Source: Pseudomonas versuta (lineage in GTDB: Bacteria > Pseudomonadota > Gammaproteobacteria > Pseudomonadales > Pseudomonadaceae). Taken from it: a stretch of 64,000 nucleotides of DNA. The notes beneath the pieces are model-generated. The model was not told where the DNA came from. It ran no database searches and saw nothing but the letters and a program-made list of their open reading frames with translations. Numbering within the stretch: position 1 is the first letter of the stretch; each line of letters starts with the position of its first letter. Below are positions 47,757 to 56,303 of the stretch, in pieces. A program made the translations under genes and the position numbers. The stretch covers positions 806,001-870,000 of the forward strand of contig NZ_CP012676.1 of assembly GCF_001294575.1 (NCBI RefSeq). Direction: 5' to 3'.

Positions 47757-48228
47757 TGTGATTTTGCTGGACGAAATGGAGAAGGCCCACCTGGACGTGC
47801 ACGATGTGATCTTCCAGGTATACGACAAAGGCTGGATGGAAGACGGCTAAGGGAAGGTCATCGATTTTCGCAACACCCTGATCCCGATGACCACTAGCGT
47901 TGGCTCCGAGGTGTTGTTCAACCTACACGGCGGCGAAACCGCCGAGGACTTTGAACAGTTACTGCGCCCGCAATTGCTCAACGTATTCCCCCCGACCCTG
48001 CTGGGGCTGCTGCTGGCCATCCCGTACTTCCCCCTTAGCGACCCGATGCTGGGCAGCATTGTGGAAATGCAACTGCAGCGTGTGGTGCAACGGGTACCGA
48101 TCCGTTACCAGGTGCCCTTGCACTACGACGCGGCACTGGTAGCCCATATTGTCGGCCAGTGCACCGACCGCCACAGCGGCCGGCGGATGGTCGACACCAT
48201 CCTCACCAACGAGTTGCTGCCGCTTTGA
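47757..48228 (+). pseudogene. Broken duplicate of the tssH (clpV) 3' region
   Basis: From GTGATTTTGCTGGACGAAAT to 48228 the sequence follows clpV positions about 46343-46816 with roughly 10% differences. The frame has a nonsense change (GAA to TAA at 47848-47850, in what was DGEGQ) and ends early at TGA 48226 in place of the clpV C-terminal tail. It lacks the upstream two-thirds of the gene, so it cannot make an ATPase. It is a scar of a duplication that carried the clpV end together with a cargo gene. Confidence 0.9.
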
Positions 48229-48280
48229 TTCGTTGACTTTTAAAAGTCGTTATTTGACAGTTATTTTATGAGGTGTTTGT

Positions 48281-48884
48281 GGGTTTAAGTTGAGAGTACC
48301 AGATCCGAGTTACAGGATTCACCTGGCCAGTAATTGGCACGCGGGATATTGTGTAGGGCAATGTGTAAATTGGATATTTTGGAGGAGAGGGAGGTTTCTT
48401 TGAAATCGCCTGATTTTAACCGCGGCAGTATCTATCAGAAAGCTTATCTTGAAATGTCGAGAAAGCATCCAGGCGGTCAGAAACAAGCAGATTTGTATCA
48501 GCTAAAGGCGACTGTTTATAGCGCTAAAACATCTCGCGTACGTCCTGAGATTGCGTGCACTGTTAAAGATGAAATAGCCGAAACGAATAGGTCGGCCCGA
48601 ATACTGATGGAGAAGTTGACGACGACCCCCGGGTTTGTTTTTTTGTTGATGGGGTGGGGAGATACTTTAAATAATCACGCTATGGCAATGCTGAAATTAA
48701 ATAATAATAATGTTTTTTATATGACCCTAATTATGGCCTGCATGAGCACACTGGCCCGAAATCTGATCTGTATGGTCAGGTGAAAGCGTACTTGTCAAAT
48801 AATACACCTGTACTTCGAAATGCTGAAATGAATGACTGTCTGTTGCTAAGTGCGATGTATCCTTTGAAGATTAAGTATGTGTAA
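48281..48884 (+). pseudogene. Decayed C58-like cargo gene, copy 2
   Basis: Homologous to the two intact copies but spread over three frames. Frame one (48281-about 48395) reads PSYRIHLASNWHAGYCVGQC, with the Cys codon 24 codons from GGG 48281, the same place as Cys25. A missing base near 48381-48402 shifts to the frame reading KSPDFNRGSIYQKAYLEMSR to NNHAMAMLKLNNNN. A T6 run (48713-48718; T7 expected) shifts again to give YDPNYGLHEHTGPKSDLYGQ … LKIKYV stop. No ATG or GTG precedes the frame; the codon at the start position is TGT. All three triad motifs survive, so decay is recent or partly a sequencing artefact. Confidence 0.75.
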
Positions 48885-49199
48885 ATATTTGCTGCCCACG
48901 TGGGGGGAAATTAAAAACGCGGGGTACTGAAAGCAGAACCTTCCTGTTGTGAATTTATCGCGCCACTCTTGAATGATGGCCTTGGAGTGTCTCTGTTGTT
49001 AAGTATTGCGTTGGCCTTAAATATTAAGTCGTCTGCAGTGCTTTGAGTTGTGCAGTGAGGGGTGAACGAAGATTTGCGCCGGTATACTTGCCATTGATAC
49101 AGGCTCAGCCTGCGCTAGCGTTAGGTTCGATGGGTAACTTTAGTTGCGTTATATGGCGGGTGGGACTCGCCACCAAGAGTAAATTGGATACATGATCAA
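48885..49199. other. Low-GC gap with a possible cargo-gene tail
   Basis: No intact gene. A plus-strand stretch ending in a TGA near 49046 reads LLNDGLGVSLLLSIALALNI, which resembles the C-terminal MNDCLLLSAMYPLKIKYV of the decayed copy. It may be the tail of a fourth, otherwise deleted cargo gene. The rest is unassigned. Confidence 0.35.
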
Positions 49200-49614
49200 T
49201 TTCAGAGCTTTCCTATTTCATGATACCTATTTTTCTTTAGCCCGCGCCCCCCATCTATTTACTTTCGGTTGACACCTGAAGCCATCGATCAATTAGCAGA
49301 GGGCAATCTGTGCCAGAACAAGTTGTTATGGGGGCGTTGTTGAGTTGTTCGTTCGGCGCCGCACCTGCCAAGTTGGGCGTATTGCCGGTCAACCGAGTCA
49401 ATGCCGAAGGCCAGCCCGCCGCCACGATTATGGATCACAAGCCCATGGTCAATATCGCGCCGTTCGGTGTGTGCAGTTAATGGCCAACCCGACGGTGTCT
49501 GCCGCGACTTCTGCGGTGATGGGGGTGTTGACCCCCGTGCCGTGCATTCCGGCGACCAGTTCGCCCTGGACCCCCGGTGCGGCCAAAACCCTGGTCGCCG
49601 GGCAACCAGCGTTA
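49200..49614. repeat. Direct repeat, left copy (PAAR-like gene and its upstream region)
   Basis: About 415 bases, starting TTCAGAGC(T/A)TTCCTATT, match 50611-51031 at an offset of about 1411 with few differences; about 110 bases of non-coding upstream sequence are included. The two copies flank the intact cargo gene copy 3. Confidence 0.9.
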
Positions 49615-49625
49615 CACCGGTTTTA
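49310..49625 (+). pseudogene. Broken PAAR-like (DUF4280) gene
   Basis: GTG 49310 begins a copy of the intact PAAR-like gene (MPEQVVMGALLSCSFGAAPA). In the middle, GTGTGCAGTTAATGGCC replaces GTGTGCAAGTCCATGGCC: one base is lost and a TAA results, and the remaining homology (PTVSAATSAVMGVLTPVPCI) is in another frame. The Cys-rich C-terminus is replaced by unrelated sequence. Not functional. Confidence 0.85.
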
Positions 49626-49775
49626 AGTGATGGGTAACGGGAGACCGAGACTGTAACAGTCACAGCTTAACGAGCTTTCTGGGGTGTAGCTGCTGAGGGG
49701 TTGGTATCGGTTCGATACTTTTCTGACTTGCAACAATGCGAACTAATAGCGCTGTGTTAGAGGGTGATTTTTGGT

Positions 49776-50405
49776 ATGAGTTTTGAACTATTACATGCGG
49801 CAACAAGTTATCGAGAGTATTTGCGTGCCACTGATAGTCCTGGGCTTTGCATGGGGATGACGTGGCTATGGGCGTCAGGCGCGATGGGAGGAACGACAAA
49901 TGCCTTGATGCCTCCCAATGTTTTAATGGGGGGGCAGGTGCAGGGTGAATATGAGGCCGGTAATCAGGATGCCATCTATTTTTTTAATCGAAAGGTGTCC
50001 GAATTGCAGTCAAAAGCGCCGGGGAAGTGCTTGCAGCAGCGGAATACAGAAGACTCAAAAACTTCGGTGGATATCGTTAATGCATTGGCGGATGGTTTTT
50101 CTGGAAATGCGGCAGTCATAATGTGCTGGGGAATAAACAAGCGCAAAAGTAAACTGGATAAAGCTTTCGGTAGGTACGATTCCGCGCATGCAATGGGGTT
50201 GCTGAAGCTAAAGCATAATGGGAAGATTTACTTGTATGATCCTAATCGCGGTGTTTATGAGTGGCGTCGAACTAATGGGGTGGAGTTGAAAAAAGATATC
50301 AAGCATTTTATGCTAAGCCCTTCGCGGGCGATGGTGGCTCTTTATTCTGCTGTAATGGTTTTCACGGAGCATGATATTCCTCTGAATGAACATGTCATGG
50401 GCTAG
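49776..50405 (+). CDS. Putative T6SS cargo: YopT-like (C58) cysteine protease, copy 3
   Basis: 209 residues, paralogous to copy 1. Triad motifs: Cys25 in GLCMGMTWLWA, His138 in SAHAMGLLKL, Asp155 in YLYDPNRG. The N-terminal 13 residues align with copy 1; the middle diverges strongly, as expected of different targets or old duplication. No signal peptide. ATG 49776 was chosen over an in-frame ATT/ATG start 12 bases upstream by alignment. It lies between the broken and intact PAAR-like genes and just upstream of vgrG, a typical effector position. Function is inferred from motifs. Confidence 0.7.
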   Translation: MSFELLHAATSYREYLRATDSPGLCMGMTWLWASGAMGGTTNALMPPNVLMGGQVQGEYEAGNQDAIYFFNRKVSELQSKAPGKCLQQRNTEDSKTSVDIVNALADGFSGNAAVIMCWGINKRKSKLDKAFGRYDSAHAMGLLKLKHNGKIYLYDPNRGVYEWRRTNGVELKKDIKHFMLSPSRAMVALYSAVMVFTEHDIPLNEHVMG

Positions 50406-50721
50406 TGTCTGAGGGCGCATGGTTGTTCTTTTGTGTGGGTCATAGTGTGAGTGGGTCGATTTAAATTTCTTGAACTTGAAGTGTGACATAGGAATGGTTA
50501 TTCCCTTTGGATACGCACCCAACCTGAAGGTTGTTCAAAATAACGACATTTTAACATTCTGCTTGAGGCGTGCATGTCTGCGGCTTCTAGGTATCTGAAA
50601 AAAACTAGGACTTTCAGAGCATTCCTATTCCATGATTCCTATTTTTCTTTAGTCTGCGCCCTCCATCTATTTACTTTCGGTTGACACCTGAAGCCATCGA
50701 TCAATTAGCAGAGGGCAATCT
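50406..50721. other. Gap between cargo copy 3 and PAAR-like gene
   Basis: Low-GC intergenic DNA of 316 bases. Its right third (from 50611) is the right copy of the direct repeat and ends in GAGGG before the PAAR-like start. No other gene seen, and no frame that could code an immunity protein. Confidence 0.6.
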
Positions 50722-51111
50722 GTGCCAGAACAAGTTGTGATGGGCGCGTTGTTAAGTTGTTCGTTCGGCGCCGCACCTGCCAAGTTGGCGGTGTTGCCGG
50801 TCAACCGAGTCAATGCCGAAGGCCAGCCCGCCGCCACGATTATGGATCACAAGCCCATGGTCAATATCGCGCCCTTCGGTGTGTGCAAGTCCATGGCCAA
50901 CCCGACGGTGTCTGCCGCGACTTCTGCGGCGATGGGGGTGTTGACCCCCATGCCGTGTATTCCGGCGACCAGTTCGCCCTGGACCCCCGGTGCGGCCAAA
51001 ACCCTGATCGCCGGGCAGCCGGCGTTACACGCTAAATGCACCTGTACCTGCAACTGGGGAGGGATGATCAAGATCGATCAGCCCGGCACCGGTAAAACCA
51101 CTGTTACCTGA
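50722..51111 (+). CDS. PAAR-like spike-tip protein (DUF4280)
   Basis: 129 residues beginning MPEQVVMGALLSCSFGAAPA; the DUF4280 family caps VgrG like PAAR. Metal- or disulfide-forming Cys residues are at CSFG, GVC, PCI and the C-terminal CTCTCNWGG. GTG 50722 follows GAGGG. It ends 14 bases before vgrG, so the two are coexpressed. The protein probably sharpens the VgrG spike and may load the neighbouring cargo. Confidence 0.85.
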   Translation: MPEQVVMGALLSCSFGAAPAKLAVLPVNRVNAEGQPAATIMDHKPMVNIAPFGVCKSMANPTVSAATSAAMGVLTPMPCIPATSSPWTPGAAKTLIAGQPALHAKCTCTCNWGGMIKIDQPGTGKTTVT

Positions 51112-51125
51112 GGAGCGGGTTCGCG

Positions 51126-53210
51126 ATGAGTGATTCTGTACGACCAAGCTGTTCCTTCACCGGGCCATCAGGCGCCAGTGATTTGCTGTTTGCCGGGCTG
51201 CATGGCGATGAGGGCCTCAGCGAGCTGTTTGAGTACCGGGTTACGGCGCTGAGCCCGCAGGGCGAGTTGAAGGCCGATGACTGGCTGGGCAAGGCGCTGG
51301 CTACCACCCTTGCCCACGGTGCGGACAAGCCTGAAATGCACCGTGTCCTGCACGGCTATGTGTGTGGTTTTCGCCGTCTGGCCGATGAGGGGCAGTTGCT
51401 CTGCTATGAGTTTTTACTGCGCCCCTGGCTTTGGTTTGCAACCTGCGCCAGCAACTGCCGGATTTTCCAGAACCAGACGGTGCCCGAAGTGCTCAAGGCG
51501 GTGCTGGAGCCGTACCCCGGTGAGGTGGAGTGGGCCCAGACGGAAAACTACCCGGTGCTGGAGTATTGCGTGCAGTTCGGCGAGACCGACTATGCGTTTG
51601 TCAGTCGTTTGATGGAGGAGGCCGGTCTCTACTACTTCTATCGGCATGACGCCGACGGGCACACCCTGGTGATGACTGATTCGATGAGCGAGCACCGTGC
51701 GCTTGAAGCGGGTGATCAATTGCTCTGGCGGGGCGTGCAAGACAACAATTTCCAAAGCCTCTGGGGCTGGCAGGTGCAGCATGCCTTGTGCAGCGGCCGG
51801 GTGAGTGCGGTTGATTTTGATTTCAGCAAAGCCAATACCCGCGATGCCAGTGTGCTGCGGGCCGATGCTTCGATTGCCAAGGGCCATGAACAGTCTGCAT
51901 TCGAGCATTACCACTATCCGGGGCATTTCAATCTCAGCGCCGCCGGTGAGACCGCGGCCAAGGTCCGGGTGCAGGCGCTGCACGCGCAACAGCAACGGGT
52001 CGTGGCAAACGGCTGCGCGCCTTATCTGATGCCGGGCGCCACTTTCAAATTGTCTGAGCATCCCGAAGCCAGCCAGAACGCTGAGCACCTGATTGTTCGT
52101 TCCCAGCTGTCGGCGACCTGCACGGCTTCGACCTATGGCGTCAGCACGCCGTACTTCAGTTGCACCCTTGAGGCCATTCGCAGCGATGGCCGCTACCGCG
52201 CCGAAATCAAGACTCCACGCCCAAGCATGCCGGGCCCGCAAACTGCCTTTGTGGTGGGCAAGGAAGGGGAGCCGTTGTGGGTCGATGAGTTTGGCCGGAT
52301 CAAGGTGCAGTTCCACTGGGATCGTGGCGAGCAGACCAACGAGAACTGTTCATGCTGGGTGCGGGTCGCACAACCACTGGCGGGGCAAGGCTGGGGGGCG
52401 ATTTTCCTGCCGCGCACTGGTCAGGAGGTCATCGTCGAGTTTCTCGACGGTAACCCGGACCGGCCGCTGGTCACCGGCAGCCTGTACAACGGCGGCATGC
52501 GCCCGCCCCACGAGCTGCCGAAGCAGGTGGCGCGCAGCGGGATCAAAAGCCAGTCGCTGGGCGCGCGGGATGTCTATAACGAGCTGCGCTTTGAAGACAA
52601 GGACGGTGCCGAGCAACTGCTGTTTTACGCCGGTCGCAACCAGGACATCACGGTGCGCAACGATGCTCTGGAGCATGTCGGCAATGACCGCCATTTAAAG
52701 GTCGGCGGCAATTGCTTTGAGCAAGTGGCCAAGGATGTTCATCAGCATCTGGGCGGCGAATGCAATGCCTACATCGCGGGCGGCCATTCGCTGGAGGTCG
52801 GCGCTGACCGCAGCATCAAAGTCGGCGCTGGTTACTCGCTGGAGGTCGGGGCCGATCATCGCCTTAAAGTGGCGGGCGCTCATTCACTGGAGGTTGCTGC
52901 AGACAGCGATACCAAGGTCGGCGGCAAGTTCAGGCTCGGCGCCAGCAGCCTTGATCTCAAGGGCGCGCAGACAATTACCCTCGAAGCCGGCCAGACCCTC
53001 ACCCTCAAGGCCGGTTCAAGCACTCTGGTATTGGGCCCCAAAGGCGTGGCGATTAACGGCGCGCTGGTGACCATTGATGCCAAGGGCAAGGTTGACATCA
53101 ATGGTGGCGGCGACAGCAGTGCCGACTCCGCCGAGGCGCCGAAACCGATCCAGACCCAAAAACCGCAAAAAGCCCAGCAATCCAGGGAGGCCGATGATGG
53201 CCGTGGTTGA
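51126..53210 (+). CDS. vgrG: T6SS spike protein TssI (VgrG)
   Basis: 694 residues: gp27-like N-terminal base (LSELFEYRVTALSPQGELKA, QTENYPVLEYCVQFGETDYA), gp5 OB domain (DEFGRIKVQFHWDRG, CWVRVAQPLAGQGWGAIFLP, EVIVEFLDGNPDRPLVTGSL) and a C-terminal beta-helix with repeated HSLEVGAD/SIKVGAG units at about 555-640. The tail is short, with no toxin domain, so it is a structural VgrG that should deliver separate cargo. Downstream tssJ overlaps its end. Confidence 0.95.
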   Translation: MSDSVRPSCSFTGPSGASDLLFAGLHGDEGLSELFEYRVTALSPQGELKADDWLGKALATTLAHGADKPEMHRVLHGYVCGFRRLADEGQLLCYEFLLRPWLWFATCASNCRIFQNQTVPEVLKAVLEPYPGEVEWAQTENYPVLEYCVQFGETDYAFVSRLMEEAGLYYFYRHDADGHTLVMTDSMSEHRALEAGDQLLWRGVQDNNFQSLWGWQVQHALCSGRVSAVDFDFSKANTRDASVLRADASIAKGHEQSAFEHYHYPGHFNLSAAGETAAKVRVQALHAQQQRVVANGCAPYLMPGATFKLSEHPEASQNAEHLIVRSQLSATCTASTYGVSTPYFSCTLEAIRSDGRYRAEIKTPRPSMPGPQTAFVVGKEGEPLWVDEFGRIKVQFHWDRGEQTNENCSCWVRVAQPLAGQGWGAIFLPRTGQEVIVEFLDGNPDRPLVTGSLYNGGMRPPHELPKQVARSGIKSQSLGARDVYNELRFEDKDGAEQLLFYAGRNQDITVRNDALEHVGNDRHLKVGGNCFEQVAKDVHQHLGGECNAYIAGGHSLEVGADRSIKVGAGYSLEVGADHRLKVAGAHSLEVAADSDTKVGGKFRLGASSLDLKGAQTITLEAGQTLTLKAGSSTLVLGPKGVAINGALVTIDAKGKVDINGGGDSSADSAEAPKPIQTQKPQKAQQSREADDGRG

Positions 53211-53730
53211 CCCCCGTAACCCTGTCCGTCGAGCGGGGCAGTACGCTGCATCCGGGCTGCTGCTGTGCCTGTTGCAAGGCTGCCAGATATTCGGTTTGTT
53301 TGAGGATCCGCCGCCGCCCGATCCCCATCGAACGCTGCAGATTGAAGCGGCGCTGGATGTGAATCCGGACCTCTATGGTCGACCTTCGCCGGTGGTGCTG
53401 ACGATTTACCAGCTCAGCGACGCCAAGGCCTTTCTCGCGGCTGATTCAGCCAGCCTTATGGATGCCCCACCTTCCAACCCTGCCTGGTTGAAGCACGACA
53501 GCTTCCAGTTAAGGCCGGGCGAGCACCTCACCCGGCGTTTTGTGCCGGAGCCGGGCGTGCGTTTGTTCGGCGCCGTGGCGCAGTATCGCGACCTGGACAA
53601 TGCCCAGTGGCGCACGGTCGAGGTGTTTCAAGCGCAAACCCCGGAGGCGCTGCAGATCGATCTGGAGCGGGCGCGGGTATCTATCCGGCTGATTCCACTC
53701 CAAGGAGAACCGTCCAGTGTTCAGCAATGA
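53197..53730 (+). CDS. tssJ: T6SS outer-membrane lipoprotein TssJ
   Basis: 177 residues with a lipoprotein signal (LLLCLLQGCQIFG, lipid Cys about residue 28) and the transthyretin-like TssJ fold (RPSPVVLTIYQLSDAKAFLA, DSFQLRPGEHLTRRF). It anchors TssM at the outer membrane. I chose ATG 53197, six bases after GGGAGG; ATG 53194 is adjacent. The start overlaps vgrG and the end overlaps tssK. Confidence 0.9.
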   Translation: MAVVDPRNPVRRAGQYAASGLLLCLLQGCQIFGLFEDPPPPDPHRTLQIEAALDVNPDLYGRPSPVVLTIYQLSDAKAFLAADSASLMDAPPSNPAWLKHDSFQLRPGEHLTRRFVPEPGVRLFGAVAQYRDLDNAQWRTVEVFQAQTPEALQIDLERARVSIRLIPLQGEPSSVQQ

Positions 53731-55057
53731 CAGGGTTGTGTGGTCGGAAGGCATGTTCCTCCAGCCACAGCATTTTCAACAGCAACAACGCTACCAGCAG
53801 GCACAGCTGGTACAGGGCTTAGAGGCTTTGCAAAGCCATGTGTGGGGCTTTACCGCGCTGAAAGTCGACCCGGCGCAATTGGCCCTGGGCTGCATTCAGT
53901 TAGTGGAATGCGCCGGTATTCTGCCCGACGGCACGCTGTTCAATCTGGATACCCAGGCCCTGGCCCTTGCGCGCTTTGTGGTGCCAGAGGGAGCGCGGCA
54001 GCTGGAGGTGGTTCTGGCCTTGCCCATGAGCGGTATCTGCGCCAGCGAAGTGAGCCGTGAAAGCGCTGTGCACAGCCTGTCGCGCTATCACCTGGTCGAG
54101 GCGACGGCCCGAGACAACTCGGCCGATGACAGCGGCGAAGCCACCTTGCAGTTGTCCAGGCTTAACCTGCTGCTGGCAGCCAAACAGGATGTGCAGCGCT
54201 CCCACGTTTACCTGGATGTGCTCAGGGTTGCCGAACGCAGCCCCGGTGGCCATGTCAGTCTGGATCAGGGGTTTGTGGCGCCGGTGCTGAACTGGCGTCT
54301 GGCGCAGCCATTGGTGAGCTTTGTGGATGACTTCCTGAGCCGGGTCAAGCAGCGCGGCTACATGCTGGCCACCAATATGGGGGTGCCCGGACTGGGGGGC
54401 GTGGCGGAGGTGCAGCACTTTCTGATGCTGCAAACCATCAACCGCGCTGAATCCATCCTCGGTCACCTGGCGAGTTATCCGGGCTTGCACCCTGAAGTGC
54501 TGTACCGCGAGCTGCTGGGGCTGGCGGGGGAGCTGGCGATATTTTCCGAGAGCAGTAAGCGTCCAAAAACCTACCCCGTTTATCGCCACGACCGGCTTGG
54601 CGATTGCTTCGCGCCGATCATGGCCGACCTGGCCTATACCCTCAGCGCCCAGGCCGGTACTGATGTGATACCGCTGGTTTTGCAGGAGCGTGAGCATGGT
54701 ATCCGCTTTGCCGGGGTGCTGGATTGCGCGCTCTATGCTACGGCCCGCTTTGTGCTCGCGGTGCGTGCCCAGGTGCCGGACGATGAACTGCGCAAGGTGT
54801 TCCCGACCCGTCTTAAAATTGGCCCCGCAGAGCGTGTCGCCGACCTGGTGGACCTGCAGTTGCCCGGGCTCAGTGTCAGCGTATTGCCGGCCGCGCCACG
54901 GGAACTGCCTTACTACGCGGGGTTCAGCTATTTCGAGCTGCAAAGCGATCATCCGCTGTGGCAAGAGCTCAATACCAGTACCGGTTTCGGACTCCATCTG
55001 GCCGGTGATTTCCCCGGCCTGCAACTGGCCTTCTGGGCGATCAAGGACCCTCAATGA
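53717..55057 (+). CDS. tssK: T6SS baseplate connector TssK
   Basis: 446 residues with the opening NDRVVWSEGMFLQPQHFQQQ, which is diagnostic of TssK. It links the baseplate to the membrane complex. It starts at GTG 53717, inside the end of tssJ, and overlaps tssL by four bases (ATGA). Confidence 0.95.
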   Translation: MFSNDRVVWSEGMFLQPQHFQQQQRYQQAQLVQGLEALQSHVWGFTALKVDPAQLALGCIQLVECAGILPDGTLFNLDTQALALARFVVPEGARQLEVVLALPMSGICASEVSRESAVHSLSRYHLVEATARDNSADDSGEATLQLSRLNLLLAAKQDVQRSHVYLDVLRVAERSPGGHVSLDQGFVAPVLNWRLAQPLVSFVDDFLSRVKQRGYMLATNMGVPGLGGVAEVQHFLMLQTINRAESILGHLASYPGLHPEVLYRELLGLAGELAIFSESSKRPKTYPVYRHDRLGDCFAPIMADLAYTLSAQAGTDVIPLVLQEREHGIRFAGVLDCALYATARFVLAVRAQVPDDELRKVFPTRLKIGPAERVADLVDLQLPGLSVSVLPAAPRELPYYAGFSYFELQSDHPLWQELNTSTGFGLHLAGDFPGLQLAFWAIKDPQ

Positions 55058-56258
55058 TCCGTCGTTTTTTATCTCCCTTAGCCCGTATCAGAGCGCGTTT
55101 GCGTCCGTCTCCACTGCCCGGCAACCCGGCTCAGGCCTTACCCCCGCTGAGCAGCGACGGGCTTGGCCAGCGCGCCAGTGACTTGCTGTATGAAGTGGTG
55201 CTGCTGCGCGGTCTGGAACGTGCGCCGGATCTGGATGAGCTGCGGGCCCGGCTGGTGACCAAGGTGCGCACATTTCATCGCCAGGCCCTGGATGACGGGT
55301 CTTCGCTGGATACGGTCGAACGCGCCCAGTACGCCATCTGTACCTTGCTCGATGAAATCATTTCGAGCTCCGAATGGGGTCGCGGCGGTTGGTCCAGGCA
55401 CAGTCTGTTGATGATTTTTCATGGCCAGACTTCCGGTGGCGACGGGTTTTTCGCCTACCTCGATGCCGCGGAACTCAAGCCCCAGGAAAACCTGGCCCTG
55501 CTGGAGGTCATGTACCTGTGCCTGGCCCTGGGGCTGGAAGGCCGCTACCGGATCCAGAGTGAAGGGCGTGCGGCACTGGCATTGCGCCGTAACCAGCTCT
55601 TCGAAACGATCCGCATGCAACGCGGCTACCTGCCCAAGGCTCGCCTGGACGAGCATTTGCGTACCTGGAGTCGCGGTTACTTCAGTCGTCGTCACCGCCT
55701 TGTTTGGGGGGGTGTGGCGCCTTGTTGCTGGTGCTGGCTGCGGGCCTGACCTGGCATCTGGAAAACCGCGCCTATCAGACCCTTTTGCGTCTGCAGGCAC
55801 TGGAGCAGGGCCCGCTGATCACCCTGACCCAGTCACTGGCCGAGACGCTGTCGGCGGATTTGCGTGCGGGGCGTCTGAACCTGCTCGAGGACGGGCAGGG
55901 GGTGCGCATTATCATCAGTTCCTCGGGATTGTTCGCCACCGGCGGCAGTGAAGTGGCCGCGCCCTATCAGCCGGTATTGTCGCGCATTGCTGCGGCCCTG
56001 GAGCTGTGGCCGGTGCAGATCAAGGTGATTGGGCACAGCGATGACACGCCGGTCGCCAGGGGCATGGGGTCCAATCAGGCGTTGTCGCTGGCCCGTGCCG
56101 AAGCGGTATTGCACGGGTTGCAGGGCAATCAGATCGACCCGGCGCGGTTCAGCGCTGAGGGGCGTGGCGAATTCGAACCCTTGTTCGCCAATGACAGCCC
56201 GGACAACCGTGCCCGTAACCGTCGTGTCGAAATTTTTGTGTACCCCGCCGAGCTGTAA
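55054..56258 (+). pseudogene. tssL: tssL with C-terminal OmpA domain, frame broken at a G7 run
   Basis: TssL is the inner-membrane partner of TssM. Codons from ATG 55054 give the cytoplasmic IcmH/DotU domain (GLGQRASDLLYEVVLLRGLE … YLPKARLDEHLRTWSR), then the frame hits the G run 55706-55712 and ends at TGA 55747. One extra G joins it to the next frame (GGCGALLLVLAAGLTWHLEN, the membrane helix) and a peptidoglycan-binding OmpA/MotB domain (IKVIGHSDDTPVARG, NRRVEIFVYPAEL) to 56258, a 401-residue evolved TssL. Read literally, the helix and OmpA domain are lost and the T6SS would be inactive. The same kind of lesion occurs in nagZ. Confidence 0.85.
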
Positions 56259-56303
56259 TCCGGGCGCCTTCCCTCAACCTTCTACCTTGCGGATGTTGCT
56301 GCC

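Noticed and set aside
46989..50405. Cargo genes as Tae-type peptidoglycan amidases
   Set aside because: These also use Cys and His, but the YDPNxG motif after GHA and the 113-119 residue Cys-His spacing fit C58 proteases better, and no adjacent Tai-like immunity lipoprotein or periplasmic protein is present.
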